64,000 nt of DNA, from assembly GCA_028285415.1 (NCBI GenBank), contig JANQPF010000014.1:1-64000 (forward strand), in the 5' to 3' direction. The notes beneath the pieces are model-generated. The model saw only the letters and a program-made list of their open reading frames with translations. It did no database searches and was not told where the DNA came from. The translations under genes were made by a program, and so were the position numbers. This DNA is from Pseudomonadales bacterium. Lineage in GTDB: Bacteria; Pseudomonadota; Gammaproteobacteria; Pseudomonadales; Azotimanducaceae. Positions 1 through 8,166 of this stretch are shown piece after piece. The first letter of the stretch is position 1. Every line of letters begins with the position of its first letter.

Positions 1-1
1 T

Positions 2-268
2 CGTCCTGAAGGTGCTACACGCCAGGTTCAAGCAATTCTTGCTTCCCCGTCAAGAACATCATCTTTGTCTGCGTTAAAAATACCTACGATCGTGGTACAT
101 GGTGACGAAGACCCAATTCTCACCGTAGCGCACGCCAAGGTGCTCGCAGGAACAATCCCTAAGTCGAGGCTTCATATCATCAAAGGCATGGGCCACGCGG
201 TCCCTTGGGGTCATTGGGATGTAATCCTACCGCTGCTCCTAAAACACTTTCGACAAGTCAGTGATTAA
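2..268 (+). CDS. alpha/beta hydrolase, C-terminal part (cut by window edge)
   Basis: The reading frame is open from base 2, so the start lies outside the window. The visible 88 residues carry the end of an alpha/beta hydrolase fold: a strand ending in HGDEDP, which supplies the acidic residue of the catalytic triad, and GMGHAVP about 35 residues later, which supplies the histidine. The nucleophile region is missing. The substrate cannot be told. It is followed by a copy of the dispersed two-hairpin repeat and then by a serine hydrolase, the first of many hydrolases in the first 13 kb. Confidence 0.8.
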   Translation, partial: RPEGATRQVQAILASPSRTSSLSALKIPTIVVHGDEDPILTVAHAKVLAGTIPKSRLHIIKGMGHAVPWGHWDVILPLLLKHFRQVSD

Positions 269-294
269 GGTCGCAACCAATGAAATAGCTCGAT

Positions 295-368
295 GACTGT
301 CCGCTTTGGATCGGAAGCACTGTCACCAGACAGCCGGTATTAGTCTGCGTTCGGCCAGAAGCGGACAA
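295..368. repeat. dispersed two-hairpin repeat, copy 1
   Basis: An imperfect palindrome of about 74 bases whose outer arms TGTCCGCTT (298-306) and AAGCGGACA (359-367) match exactly. Just inside them TGG can pair with CCA, leaving an extra G unpaired. An inner CAGAC/GTCTG stem is also present. The characteristic loop words are TTGGATCGG and TTCGGCCAG. Related copies lie near 1652, 2588, 3847, 5131, 9602, 10386, 12030 and 15145. Confidence 0.6.
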
Positions 369-461
369 TATAAATTCTACAGACAAACCCAAGAATGTCA
401 CCATTTCACTTTTTGGTTGGGTGTGAAAGCCTTCCGAAACTTCAACTATTGTGGTGCACTC

Positions 462-1652
462 ATGACTTCAGGTTCAGTAGGGGCACATGGGATTTGCGAG
501 CCACAATTCGAATCGGTTCGTGAGGTGTTTAAGCAAGGTATTAGTTCCGGTACCGAGTTGGGGTTAGCTCTTGCCTTCTATCTCAATGGTGAATGCGTAG
601 TCGATCTTTGGGGCGGAATCGCTGACGAAGATGATAACCAGGTGTGGGAAGAAGACACCTTGGTAAACGTCTGGTCGGCGACAAAAGGCATGGTTACGAT
701 TTGTATTCTTCAGTTAATCGAGCAGGGTCTGATTGATCTTGAGGCTCCCGTATCTGAGTACTGGCCAGAGTTCGCGAGAAACGGCAAGGAAAAAGTCTCT
801 GTTAAGTGGGTACTAAGCCACAAGGCAGGTTTGCCATCGATCCATACGCCAATGCCACGAGGATCGCTCTTCGATTGGCAAACAATGTGCGACGCACTGG
901 CCAACGCAAAGCCATGGTGGGAGCCTGGAACTAAGCATGCATACCATCCGATTACGTGGGGATTCATTCTGGGAGAAGTAGCTCGTCGAGTGTGTGGTTT
1001 GGGGATAGGCGACTACTTTAGGCAATACGTGTCGGAGCCACTCGGTGCGGACTTTCACATTGGTTTGCCATCGGGCGAGGCGCATCGAACGGCAACAGTC
1101 TACGGCCCCATAGCCGGAAACCGCCCCGCCCCAGAAGTGCGGACGTTGCCTGGACAATTAGGCGACTTTTTTCGCGACATGCGCGACCCCAACACAATGA
1201 TTGGAGCGTCGATTCTCAATCCGCCGATGGACGAAGGTTCAGTCAACTCACGCGCTTGGCGGGAAGCAGAAATCCCCTCAATAAACGGTTATGCAACGGC
1301 TCGCGGACTCGCGCAAATCTATAGCGCACTAGTCTGCCCCCCTGTCCAACTAATTGCGCGAGAGACACTTGATCGCGCGATAATGGAAGAGTCCTATGGG
1401 CCAGATGAAATGACCGGCGGCTCCCCGTCGAGATTTGGTCTTGGCTTTATGCTTCGGCACGATCTTGTGCCATTGAGTCCTGGCATTAGAGCATTCGGTC
1501 ATCCAGGGATGGGGGGGTCTTTAGGAATGGCTGATCCTGATGCAGGTATAGGATTTGGGTGCACTGTGAACAATATGGGCATGGGGTTGGTGAGCTCGAC
1601 GACAGCAATATCAGCTGTAAATGCATTTTATCGAGCTCTAAGTCAAAGCTGA
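462..1652 (+). CDS. serine hydrolase of the beta-lactamase/esterase (EstB-like) family
   Basis: This 396-residue protein belongs to the class C beta-lactamase fold, family VIII esterase type. The catalytic S-x-x-K is SATK (Ser72, Lys75), the tyrosine motif is in the segment AYHP, and the third motif is HPG followed by a glycine-rich stretch near the C-terminus. No signal peptide is evident, so it is probably cytoplasmic, which fits an esterase better than a periplasmic beta-lactamase. The frame is open back to a TTG at 306, but that part overlaps the intergenic repeat, so the ATG at 462 is preferred. Antibiotic hydrolysis cannot be deduced from the sequence. It is one of four members of this fold within 10 kb. 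Confidence 0.88.
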   Translation: MTSGSVGAHGICEPQFESVREVFKQGISSGTELGLALAFYLNGECVVDLWGGIADEDDNQVWEEDTLVNVWSATKGMVTICILQLIEQGLIDLEAPVSEYWPEFARNGKEKVSVKWVLSHKAGLPSIHTPMPRGSLFDWQTMCDALANAKPWWEPGTKHAYHPITWGFILGEVARRVCGLGIGDYFRQYVSEPLGADFHIGLPSGEAHRTATVYGPIAGNRPAPEVRTLPGQLGDFFRDMRDPNTMIGASILNPPMDEGSVNSRAWREAEIPSINGYATARGLAQIYSALVCPPVQLIARETLDRAIMEESYGPDEMTGGSPSRFGLGFMLRHDLVPLSPGIRAFGHPGMGGSLGMADPDAGIGFGCTVNNMGMGLVSSTTAISAVNAFYRALSQS

Positions 1653-1730
1653 GCGTCGTCTTCGGGTCAGAAACAGCCGGTGACCTAGCAGCTGTATCAA
1701 GTCTTCTATCGGCCAATAGCGGCCATTTTG
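1652..1730. repeat. dispersed two-hairpin repeat, copy 2
   Basis: Immediately after the stop codon of the upstream hydrolase. It contains TTCGGGTCAGAA followed by CAGCCGG and, 35 bases on, CTATCGGCCAATAGC, in which CTAT and ATAG form a stem around CGGCCA. The second half is the best-preserved form of this half-site in the window. Confidence 0.6.
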
Positions 1731-1748
1731 ATTCCCTTGTACGATCAC

Positions 1749-2030
1749 ATGATGGAATTCAATAGGGCGTACTGGCTCTTAATCATTTTGAGCTCTCTGT
1801 TGTTAGTGATCTATACATCGATCATGTTTCGTTTCGACATCCTTGATCCGCCGGGTACAACCACTCACCCCGTTCAATTACTTTGGCTAGCAGGATTTTC
1901 CTGTGTGTGGTTCGCCTATATCCAACTCTCCCCAATACAACCAACAAGACTTCTTTACTCGATCTGTATTGCGCTTGCAGTGGCACACTTTTTCGCGATA
2001 GCGATCCCTGTCCTTAAACTTCTTTGTTGA
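1749..2030 (+). CDS. small membrane protein, unknown
   Basis: A 93-residue hydrophobic protein starting at one of two adjacent ATG codons (1749 or 1752). Three probable membrane segments are visible: one directly after the short N-terminus, one in the middle and one at the C-terminus. The short connecting loop contains FDILDPPG. I do not recognise the family. It sits between two repeat copies and has no obvious operon partner. The composition is that of a real membrane protein rather than a shadow frame. Confidence 0.55.
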   Translation: MMEFNRAYWLLIILSSLLLVIYTSIMFRFDILDPPGTTTHPVQLLWLAGFSCVWFAYIQLSPIQPTRLLYSICIALAVAHFFAIAIPVLKLLC

Positions 2031-2104
2031 TGGCATTTTGGCTAGTGAAGAGACAATCATCATAGACTGCATGTAGGGCTGGGCTCGGCCAAGGTGACGC
2101 CAAG

Positions 2105-2554
2105 CTAAACGTGGTCAGCGACTACATTGATTGCGACACCGTGCTCGACAAGAGCTTTTAGAGCGATGATTACTTGATTGAAGCCACGTGTTGAATCCAG
2201 CGCTTGGATGGTCACTTCCTCTGCAGACCCAGCGAAGCCGCTTTCTTCAATGACCAGCTTGGTATGTCCATCTGCGGTCTCTTCCATTTTCCAGAGCACG
2301 TGCGTGAACTCATCGCCATCACCCCACTCAATTAGAATCCTTTCAGGTTTTTTGAGCTCTATTACTCGAACCTTTATCGCGAACGCTTCTTTGTCCTCTC
2401 CGATAAACCAAGAAACCGTTTCTCCTGCTTTCAGTCCATCGTCTCGCCGCGTGAACCAAAACTTGCTCATGGTTCCGGCGTCGACAAATGCTTCATAGAC
2501 TAAGCTAGGGGAGGTTCGCACTAACGTTTGGGCTCTAGCGGAAATGTTGCACAT
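2105..2554 (-). CDS. SRPBCC (AHSA1-like) domain protein
   Basis: A 149-residue single-domain protein with the pattern of the START/AHSA1 superfamily: a first strand with an R-T-SPSLVYEAFVD start helix, a W-F-T segment, a middle strand ending in RILIEWGDGDE, and a long C-terminal helix. These helix-grip folds bind hydrophobic ligands. No catalytic residues can be named. The length is typical for a stand-alone member. It faces away from the membrane protein upstream and is followed downstream on the same strand by no close partner. Confidence 0.8.
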   Translation of the reverse strand: MCNISARAQTLVRTSPSLVYEAFVDAGTMSKFWFTRRDDGLKAGETVSWFIGEDKEAFAIKVRVIELKKPERILIEWGDGDEFTHVLWKMEETADGHTKLVIEESGFAGSAEEVTIQALDSTRGFNQVIIALKALVEHGVAINVVADHV

Positions 2555-2587
2555 GACTTACCAATACCACGAATAGTAAGATTCTCA

Positions 2588-2640
2588 AAGGCTGCTTTGG
2601 GTCGTGAGCAGCCGCCTAAGCGTTCACGATAAGGCTATCG
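2588..2640. repeat. dispersed two-hairpin repeat, copy 3
   Basis: Contains GGCTGCTTTGGGTCGTGAGCAGCC split as arms GGCTGCT and AGCAGCC, a perfect 7-bp stem. It then continues into GCGTTCACGATAAGGCTATCGG. It lies between convergent or tandem accessory genes, as do the other copies. Confidence 0.6.
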
Positions 2641-2648
2641 GTTCTTTC

Positions 2649-3713
2649 TCACGAAGACATAAGGAGACCGAGCAATTGCCGCGTTAGCTGAGTAAGGCCG
2701 TCATAGCCGGCATCATTGTTGTTCAGGATCACAATGCAGATTTCATAGTCAACGATGTACGTGATCATGCTGTTGTACCCTTCAAGTTCACCGCTATAGG
2801 TGATCAGGCGGCTAGGTGGTGATTCCGGAGCAAGAGGCACATCCGCAACGTTCCAGCCAATCGGCTGAGTAAGGCTGAACATTGCACTACGCGTTTGGGG
2901 GGCTAGGAGTCCGCCGGTATGAACGCCGCGAACGAACCGGAATAGGTCTTGGACGGTAGAGTAGTTCGATGCCGAACCGACGAAATGACCGAGATTTACA
3001 GCTCCTCCATTAACGATCTTTTCAGACGGGTTTGCTCTGTAATTCGATGCGAGTTTATGGACGACTTGAACGTTACTTTCGATTAGCCCGGTATCGTTCA
3101 TTTGGAGAGGGACCAGCAATTCGTCTTGAAGAACGGTTGCAAACTGCTTCTTAGTGACTGCCTCAATGACTTCCACTAACAATAAGTAGTTTGCATTTGA
3201 GTAGTGGTATTCAGCTCCCGGTGTAACAGACGGTGGAAGAGCGGCTAGATCCTCCAGGAATGCTTTGCGTTCTTTCTCTTGCAGAAATGCTCCATCAAAC
3301 CAACCCGTCAGCTCATTGAAGTTCGGGATTCCAGACGTGTGAAGGAGAAGATCCATCACCGTAACTTCCGCAGTGTAATCCGCATCGAAGCTAATATCGT
3401 ACGACTCGAAGCTCTCGTTTAGATCAATCAATTCTCGCTCCGCAAGAATCATCACCAGCGTGGCAGTCATCGATTTGGTGACTGAGGCAATTACATACCG
3501 AGTCTCCGCATCTGCGGGGATACCCCAAACCTCATTCGCTAATCCGATACCCCCGGAAAAGATCTTCTGATCACCCTTAGCGACAAGAACCGAACCGCTG
3601 AATCCATTATCTTGGTTTTGTTGCTCCAGAAAGCGAGTAAATGTGTTTGCACGGAGTTGGGGTGACGCGATTGCCAAAAGTAGGAGGAAGACAAGGATGG
3701 ATGGTTTCTGCAT
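2649..3713 (-). CDS. exported serine hydrolase, beta-lactamase family
   Basis: A 354-residue protein with an N-terminal signal peptide (hydrophobic residues 5-19). The S-x-x-K motif is SVTK (Ser77, Lys80), and Y-S-N occurs in the segment YHYSNANY. The usual third motif is weak, replaced by a YSGELEG segment. This pattern fits penicillin-binding-protein-like peptidases and esterases acting in the periplasm. The exact substrate is unknown. The start ATG at 3713 is preceded by a purine-rich stretch. It is separated from the next gene by a repeat-containing spacer. Confidence 0.87.
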   Translation of the reverse strand: MQKPSILVFLLLLAIASPQLRANTFTRFLEQQNQDNGFSGSVLVAKGDQKIFSGGIGLANEVWGIPADAETRYVIASVTKSMTATLVMILAERELIDLNESFESYDISFDADYTAEVTVMDLLLHTSGIPNFNELTGWFDGAFLQEKERKAFLEDLAALPPSVTPGAEYHYSNANYLLLVEVIEAVTKKQFATVLQDELLVPLQMNDTGLIESNVQVVHKLASNYRANPSEKIVNGGAVNLGHFVGSASNYSTVQDLFRFVRGVHTGGLLAPQTRSAMFSLTQPIGWNVADVPLAPESPPSRLITYSGELEGYNSMITYIVDYEICIVILNNNDAGYDGLTQLTRQLLGLLMSS

Positions 3714-3765
3714 GTCATGTTCGACAAATTGTTTGGCGATGTAAGCTACACGAGTAACACGACGT

Positions 3766-3906
3766 TGTCCGCTGGGTCGAACTTTGACGTTCTAAGTAAC
3801 TTTTTGAGCGTCGGCTTTCGATTTGTTCTCGAAATCAGTTTAACTCAGCTCCAAAGCAGCCGCTTAACTTTGAGGATAGTATCGCCGAGTTCGGCCAATA
3901 GCGTCC
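3766..3906. repeat. repeat-rich spacer with dispersed repeat, copy 4
   Basis: Contains GTCCGCTGGGTCGAA near 3766. Further on are CCAAAGCAGCCGC (3851 onward) and TTCGGCCAATAGCG (3890 onward), the two hallmark half-sites of the repeat, the first in inverted orientation. It separates two minus-strand genes. Confidence 0.5.
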
Positions 3907-3948
3907 CTTCCCAGCTCTTAATAAAATGGGGTCGTGGATGCTCTCTTG

Positions 3949-4614
3949 TTATGGGTCGCGAGGTACAGATTGCTCGTTGGGTGGTGCCCGACTTATTGAA
4001 TCTACCCAAGCGTCTATATCCAGAGAAAACAGCTTCTCTAATTGAATACTTCCGTCTTCGACGTAAAACCACAGCACATCGTCATCGTCATACCTGTAGA
4101 AGCCAGCTCTTGCCCATGAACTACTGCCGAAAATGCCCCCAGGACGAAACGCTGAAGCGACAGATTGCCCCGCTTTTGAAGATTGTTCTGGAATTGGAGG
4201 GAACCGGGGCATGTCATTGCGGAATCGTTCGGTTTCGATGGCAAGTTTTTTGCTCGCCTGTTCATATGATTCCTTCAATCGGGTTAGCCAGTCTCCATCT
4301 ACTCGCTCTGCGTGCGATATCTCGAGATAAAATGCCATATTTGGCTGAGTGAAGTGTTCGACCACCCCTAAAGCAGCCGGTCCGATGTGCTTGTAGCGGT
4401 AGTATTTGACTTCAATTCTTGCCTGACGTCCATCTGCCGGTGTGAAACCCTCCCCCTCCATAACCTCATCAGCGTTTCGTATGTGATCTAGCAGCACATC
4501 CACCTTTTTCTCGAACTGATAAACAAACCGATCATAGGGATCCTCTGGCTCACGATCGCAGCTGACCATCAGAACCGTTAACGCCATCGCAGCGATGAAA
4601 TGAGTCTTACGCAT
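3949..4614 (-). CDS. predicted lipoprotein, unknown function
   Basis: A 221-residue protein with a lipoprotein signal: a short basic N-terminus, a hydrophobic core and the lipobox MVSC, after which the mature protein begins with an acidic stretch. The ATG at 4614 is chosen because GGGGAGGAAACC lies directly before it; the longer frame starts at 4635. The mature part is charged and mostly helical, with no recognised domain. A pair of aromatic-rich segments near the C-terminus contains a run of aspartates. It is presumably anchored to the outer or inner membrane. No function is proposed. Confidence 0.7.
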   Translation of the reverse strand: MRKTHFIAAMALTVLMVSCDREPEDPYDRFVYQFEKKVDVLLDHIRNADEVMEGEGFTPADGRQARIEVKYYRYKHIGPAALGVVEHFTQPNMAFYLEISHAERVDGDWLTRLKESYEQASKKLAIETERFRNDMPRFPPIPEQSSKAGQSVASAFRPGGIFGSSSWARAGFYRYDDDDVLWFYVEDGSIQLEKLFSLDIDAWVDSISRAPPNEQSVPRDP

Positions 4615-4714
4615 TGGTTTCCTCCCCGCCGACAATCTAACACAACCTACATAGCGCAGAACTTGTTTCTCAAGACTCAGCTACTATGAACGAACAGAAT
4701 TGAATGAGAGGACG

Positions 4715-4938
4715 ATGACCATACGAATCCGAACATGCCGTTGGTTAGGTTGGTTGCTTTGTTCATCACTTGGTCTGATTCAGCTGCGCGCGAGCGCTAG
4801 CACCCTCGAACTGCGATTCTCAACGAGGACTACGCGCAAGTGATTCGATTGCTTTCGGAAGGCGCGAATCCAAATGCTCGCAGCAGCAGAGTCTCATTGA
4901 AGAGCGAGATGGGACAGACGACCTCCAACAGTTCCTAG
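4715..4938 (+). pseudogene. frameshifted remnant of an exported ankyrin-repeat protein
   Basis: An ATG at 4715 begins a signal-peptide-like segment of about 30 residues that stops after 43 codons. In another frame, from 4813 to the TAG at 4936, the DNA encodes an ankyrin-type repeat with the pattern AILNEDYAQVIRLLSEGANP, the usual helix-turn-helix signature including the GANPNA turn. Joining the two frames gives a secreted ankyrin protein start. The remainder of such a gene is absent. It is therefore read as a decayed fragment. Confidence 0.55.
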
Positions 4939-4981
4939 ATGCTTTGAGCTGAAAGTCTTCATCCGAGACCGTCCGATCAAG

Positions 4982-5224
4982 CTACTTTTTGAAAGTGGTG
5001 TCCACAAAGAACATACCGGCAACCCCCAACACCAGTACCAGCGTAGCCGCATACCTCGCCCCTGACGCTGTGAACCTCTGACATTCCACACACTTCTGCG
5101 ATTGTGAGTACGATTCTATCGTAGCCACTTTCCCGCTGCTCTGGGTCGAAAGCAGCCATTTCAAAATAAACTTGGAGTGACTGAGTTCAGCCAATAACCG
5201 ACTCTCGCCGATGGATCTAGCCAT
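4982..5224 (-). CDS. possible small membrane protein (weak)
   Basis: An 80-codon frame with one hydrophobic segment near its C-terminus (residues 58-75). Its first half overlaps repeat copy 5, which argues against the full length. If real, translation may begin within the second half. I do not recognise it, and it may be spurious. Confidence 0.2.
   Translation of the reverse strand: MARSIGESRLLAELSHSKFILKWLLSTQSSGKVATIESYSQSQKCVECQRFTASGARYAATLVLVLGVAGMFFVDTTFKK
5131..5203. repeat. dispersed two-hairpin repeat, copy 5
   Basis: Contains CTGCTCTGGGTCGAAAGCAG (arms CTGCT and AGCAG), then after about 30 bases GAGTTCAGCCAATAACCGACTC. Both half-sites are in the same order and orientation as in copy 2. 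Confidence 0.6.
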
Positions 5225-5225
5225 A

Positions 5226-6368
5226 TCAGAAGATCCCGTTTTGTTCCTGCAATATTGATTTGATGTTCGAGTAGAACGTTCGGAGATTTACACGAGTTTG
5301 AGCCAAGGATGTGATTAATATGGCTTCGTTCGTTGTGTCGATTGCAAATAGTACCCCCCAAGCACCGCCATGATAGATGATCTTGTTTCCTGCCTCTGTA
5401 TTTTCAGAAGAAGGTCCCAATGCATAACGCGATGGGGTGCCATCAGGCAGTAGTTGTGGGTTTATGAACTCTTCGTGTGTTATCTCGCTTGTGAATAGTT
5501 CTCGGTTTAACAAAGCACGTCCAAAGCGCACCAGGTCCCCGACAGTGGTGACAAACCCACCATCTGCGAATTCAAAACTAGGGTCGTGCATTGAGAGGTT
5601 CGTCATATTGGCATAGTGCTGCAACGATGGGACCTGATGTTGCCATTCCGTGTTGGTCTCGAACGTACTATTCATCATTAAACGGTCGAACACTTCTCTT
5701 CGAACGACTTGGTGATAGGGCTCGTTTGTGACCCTTTCAATCAGAATTCCAAGGAGATAGTACCCTGCCGATGCGTATGACACTGCCTTCCCCGGCTCGT
5801 TAACCGCTCCCACTCGTCTTGCGTTGTCCAGCAATTCTTCCACTGTCCAGACTTTCTGCGGTTGCAGCGCAATGCTCAAGCCGAACCAAAGGTCGTTATC
5901 TGTATCACCTATGCCACTTCTGTGCGACAACAGATGTCGAACGGTAATTTGTTTCCAATAGTCACGGCCTTGCACGACAACGAGCCCATGCAAAGTCGTG
6001 TCTCCGAGATAGGATCTGATCGGTTCGTCGATGTCTAACAACCCTTCCTCATGCAGGCGGAGCACTGTAACGGCAGTAAACAACTTCCCAACACTCGCTG
6101 TGTGAAATGCATCCCCAACAGCGAGCCTCTGCCCGGAATCCTCAAGACTGGTCTGGCCTGAGGCTACGCTAACTAGTACTTGATCCGCTCCTTCTACATG
6201 AAGAATCAACCCTGGCACCAGCTTGAGATCGCTCCAAGATCCCACTAGGTCTTCTATCGTGTGAGAACGCTGCGGTGGTTCGATGGGCGTTTGAGATGCC
6301 CATAGCCACTGAACAAGCGAAACGGCAACTATCGAGATTGCGAATAATAGCGCCAAGCCTGTTCTCAT
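5226..6368 (-). CDS. exported or membrane-anchored serine hydrolase, beta-lactamase family
   Basis: A 380-residue protein with an N-terminal hydrophobic segment (residues 4-23) acting as a signal peptide or anchor. Catalytic motifs are SVGK (Ser92, Lys95), a Y-A-S motif in SYASAGY, and HGG in YHGGAWG near the C-terminus. The start at 6368 is preferred over 6395 because the signal sequence begins there. It is transcribed divergently from the tetR-like gene at 6453 with a palindromic operator in the 84-base gap, so it is probably controlled by that regulator. The role may be peptidase or esterase; the substrate is unknown. Confidence 0.87.
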   Translation of the reverse strand: MRTGLALLFAISIVAVSLVQWLWASQTPIEPPQRSHTIEDLVGSWSDLKLVPGLILHVEGADQVLVSVASGQTSLEDSGQRLAVGDAFHTASVGKLFTAVTVLRLHEEGLLDIDEPIRSYLGDTTLHGLVVVQGRDYWKQITVRHLLSHRSGIGDTDNDLWFGLSIALQPQKVWTVEELLDNARRVGAVNEPGKAVSYASAGYYLLGILIERVTNEPYHQVVRREVFDRLMMNSTFETNTEWQHQVPSLQHYANMTNLSMHDPSFEFADGGFVTTVGDLVRFGRALLNRELFTSEITHEEFINPQLLPDGTPSRYALGPSSENTEAGNKIIYHGGAWGVLFAIDTTNEAILITSLAQTRVNLRTFYSNIKSILQEQNGIF

Positions 6369-6411
6369 AATCCGACACCTAGACAAATAGTACAATGTAG
6401 ACGTTTTTTCA

Positions 6412-6424
6412 AATAGTGTCTATT
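6412..6424. promoter_or_regulatory. putative TetR-type operator
   Basis: The palindrome AATAG-TGT-CTATT has perfect 5-bp arms. A weaker related site, CTAGACAAATAG, lies at 6379-6390. Both are in the gap between the divergent hydrolase and the TetR-family gene, the usual place for an autoregulatory operator. The assignment is inferred from position and symmetry. Confidence 0.45.
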
Positions 6425-6452
6425 ATTTCGGCAAACGATAGCTGGATCGGCA

Positions 6453-7061
6453 ATGAGTAGATCTGAAAAGCAACGGCAAAAAATACTTAAGGGAGCGGAT
6501 CAGGTCTTCGCTTTTTACGGCTACCAGTCGACCAGCATGGTAGATATTTCTCGAAAAGCGCAGGTCTCGCGCGCATCGCTCTATAAACATTTCTCCAGCA
6601 AAGAAGATGTGTTTAGAGCATGGTCGAACGAACGCCATTCTCAATCGCAGGCGGAGACAGATGCACACCTAAACAACAACACCCTTAATTTCGAGGAGAA
6701 GTTGTTTGCTGTGGTGGATTCCCGAGTGGGACATATGACGCGACTCCTAGAAGATAGCGGCCACTACCTGGATTTGCTAAGAGCGACTGTCGACCTCTGC
6801 GAGGACATCATTGCTCACTATTCTGACGAGTACGTAAAGCGCGTAGCAAAACTACTAAAACAGGGTGACCGGGAAGGTCACCTTGACCTGAGCTCTACGC
6901 CGCTTTCCGCGGCAGAACTCGCACGTATGTTAATCGCAGGCGCCGAAGGACAGACCCAATTATTCGGCTTGGAACGTCCGGGCGCGCAAGCTCGAATCAG
7001 GCAATTCGTTAAGTTCTTTCTTCAATCGTTGGCCCCGGTTGAAAAACGGACCGCAAACTGA
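6453..7061 (+). CDS. TetR/AcrR family transcriptional regulator
   Basis: A 202-residue regulator. The N-terminal helix-turn-helix spans residues 10-56 and ends with the family signature SRASLYKHFSSKEDVF. The C-terminal part is a helical ligand-binding domain of about 140 residues. It heads an apparent operon with the alpha/beta hydrolase at 7076 (14-base gap, strong AAGGAGG ribosome site) and the serine hydrolase at 8167, and it is divergent from another serine hydrolase at 6368. It most likely represses all three genes until an unknown ligand binds. Confidence 0.92.
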   Translation: MSRSEKQRQKILKGADQVFAFYGYQSTSMVDISRKAQVSRASLYKHFSSKEDVFRAWSNERHSQSQAETDAHLNNNTLNFEEKLFAVVDSRVGHMTRLLEDSGHYLDLLRATVDLCEDIIAHYSDEYVKRVAKLLKQGDREGHLDLSSTPLSAAELARMLIAGAEGQTQLFGLERPGAQARIRQFVKFFLQSLAPVEKRTAN

Positions 7062-7075
7062 CAAGGAGGAGCGCT

Positions 7076-8155
7076 GTGAAATACATCCTATGGTTCGTGT
7101 TAGCGGTTCTAATGATTGGGGTTGTTGGGTCACTGGGAGCACTTGCGTATCGAGCGTGGTGTCAGGCTCAGACCAGTGCCGCCACACGAATCGATACGCC
7201 AAACGGCATAGAAACGCTGGAAGAAGTTGTTTTAAACGATTCAAAGCAGTGGCTCTACATTCGCGGACAAGATCGCAATTACCCTGTGCTGTTGTTTCTC
7301 CATGGAGGACCTGGCATGACGGAGATGCCGGTTGCGCGCCTGTTTGGTTTGGAATTGGAGAAGTACTACACCGTGGTGCATTGGGATCAGCGCGCAGCTG
7401 GCAAATCTCGCGTATCGGAACCTGATGTCAGTGGTCTCACAATAGAGCTCTATTTAGAAGACACACTATCACTGGTAAATCTACTACGGGAAAGGTTTGA
7501 TCAGAAAAAGATCTATTTAATCGGCCACTCTTGGGGCTCTATTCTCGGCGTATTGACTGTTCGAGATCACCCAGAGCTGTTTCATGCCTATATTGGAATG
7601 GGTCAGACCATTAGCATCAAAGCGGGCGAGCAACATGCCTATGATTTCGTCATAAGCAGAGCGCTCGAAGAAAACAATGAAGAAGCACTAAACGAACTTA
7701 AGCATATACGCCCTCCATACGATGCAGACTTTTCTGAACTGTTTATCCATAGGAAATGGCTTAATTGGTACGGAGGTGCAATCAGCGACGATGTGGATCG
7801 CGAAGCTCTGGTTGCCTATTTAACTTCACCTGAGTACACACTATTAGACGCTATCAACATGGAATCTCGGGGTTTCGAGATAACCGAACATCTGTGGCCA
7901 GAAATGACTCAGATTGATTTTTTGCGCCAGGCCCCGAAACTTGATGTGCCCGTATTTTTCTTTGTAGGTCGTAATGACCATCAAACGCCACAGGTGCTGG
8001 TCGAGGCGTACTTTGACGTTCTGCAAGCACCCATGAAGAAACTTTTTTGGTTTGAAAACTCTGCGCATGCCCCCAATTTCGCCGAACCGGAGCTTTTCCA
8101 AGCGCTGCTAATAAATGAAGTTCTTGGTGCTGACAAACAGTCCGCGAACGATTAA
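7076..8155 (+). CDS. membrane-anchored alpha/beta hydrolase, proline iminopeptidase-like
   Basis: A 359-residue protein starting at GTG behind an AAGGAGG site. Residues 3-26 form a hydrophobic anchor. The oxyanion motif HGGPG is followed by the nucleophile elbow GHSWGS (Ser152). A late aspartate in GRNDHQTP and a histidine in NSAHAPNF complete the triad. HGGPG is typical of the proline iminopeptidase/S33 branch, but related hydrolases act on lactones and esters too. It is second in the TetR-led operon and only 11 bases from the next gene. Confidence 0.87.
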   Translation: MKYILWFVLAVLMIGVVGSLGALAYRAWCQAQTSAATRIDTPNGIETLEEVVLNDSKQWLYIRGQDRNYPVLLFLHGGPGMTEMPVARLFGLELEKYYTVVHWDQRAAGKSRVSEPDVSGLTIELYLEDTLSLVNLLRERFDQKKIYLIGHSWGSILGVLTVRDHPELFHAYIGMGQTISIKAGEQHAYDFVISRALEENNEEALNELKHIRPPYDADFSELFIHRKWLNWYGGAISDDVDREALVAYLTSPEYTLLDAINMESRGFEITEHLWPEMTQIDFLRQAPKLDVPVFFFVGRNDHQTPQVLVEAYFDVLQAPMKKLFWFENSAHAPNFAEPELFQALLINEVLGADKQSAND

Positions 8156-8166
8156 ACAGAATCCGA

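Noticed and set aside
4894-5159. Several overlapping minus-strand frames
   Set aside because: They overlap in different frames and have poor composition; at most the hydrophobic segment of one is kept as weak.
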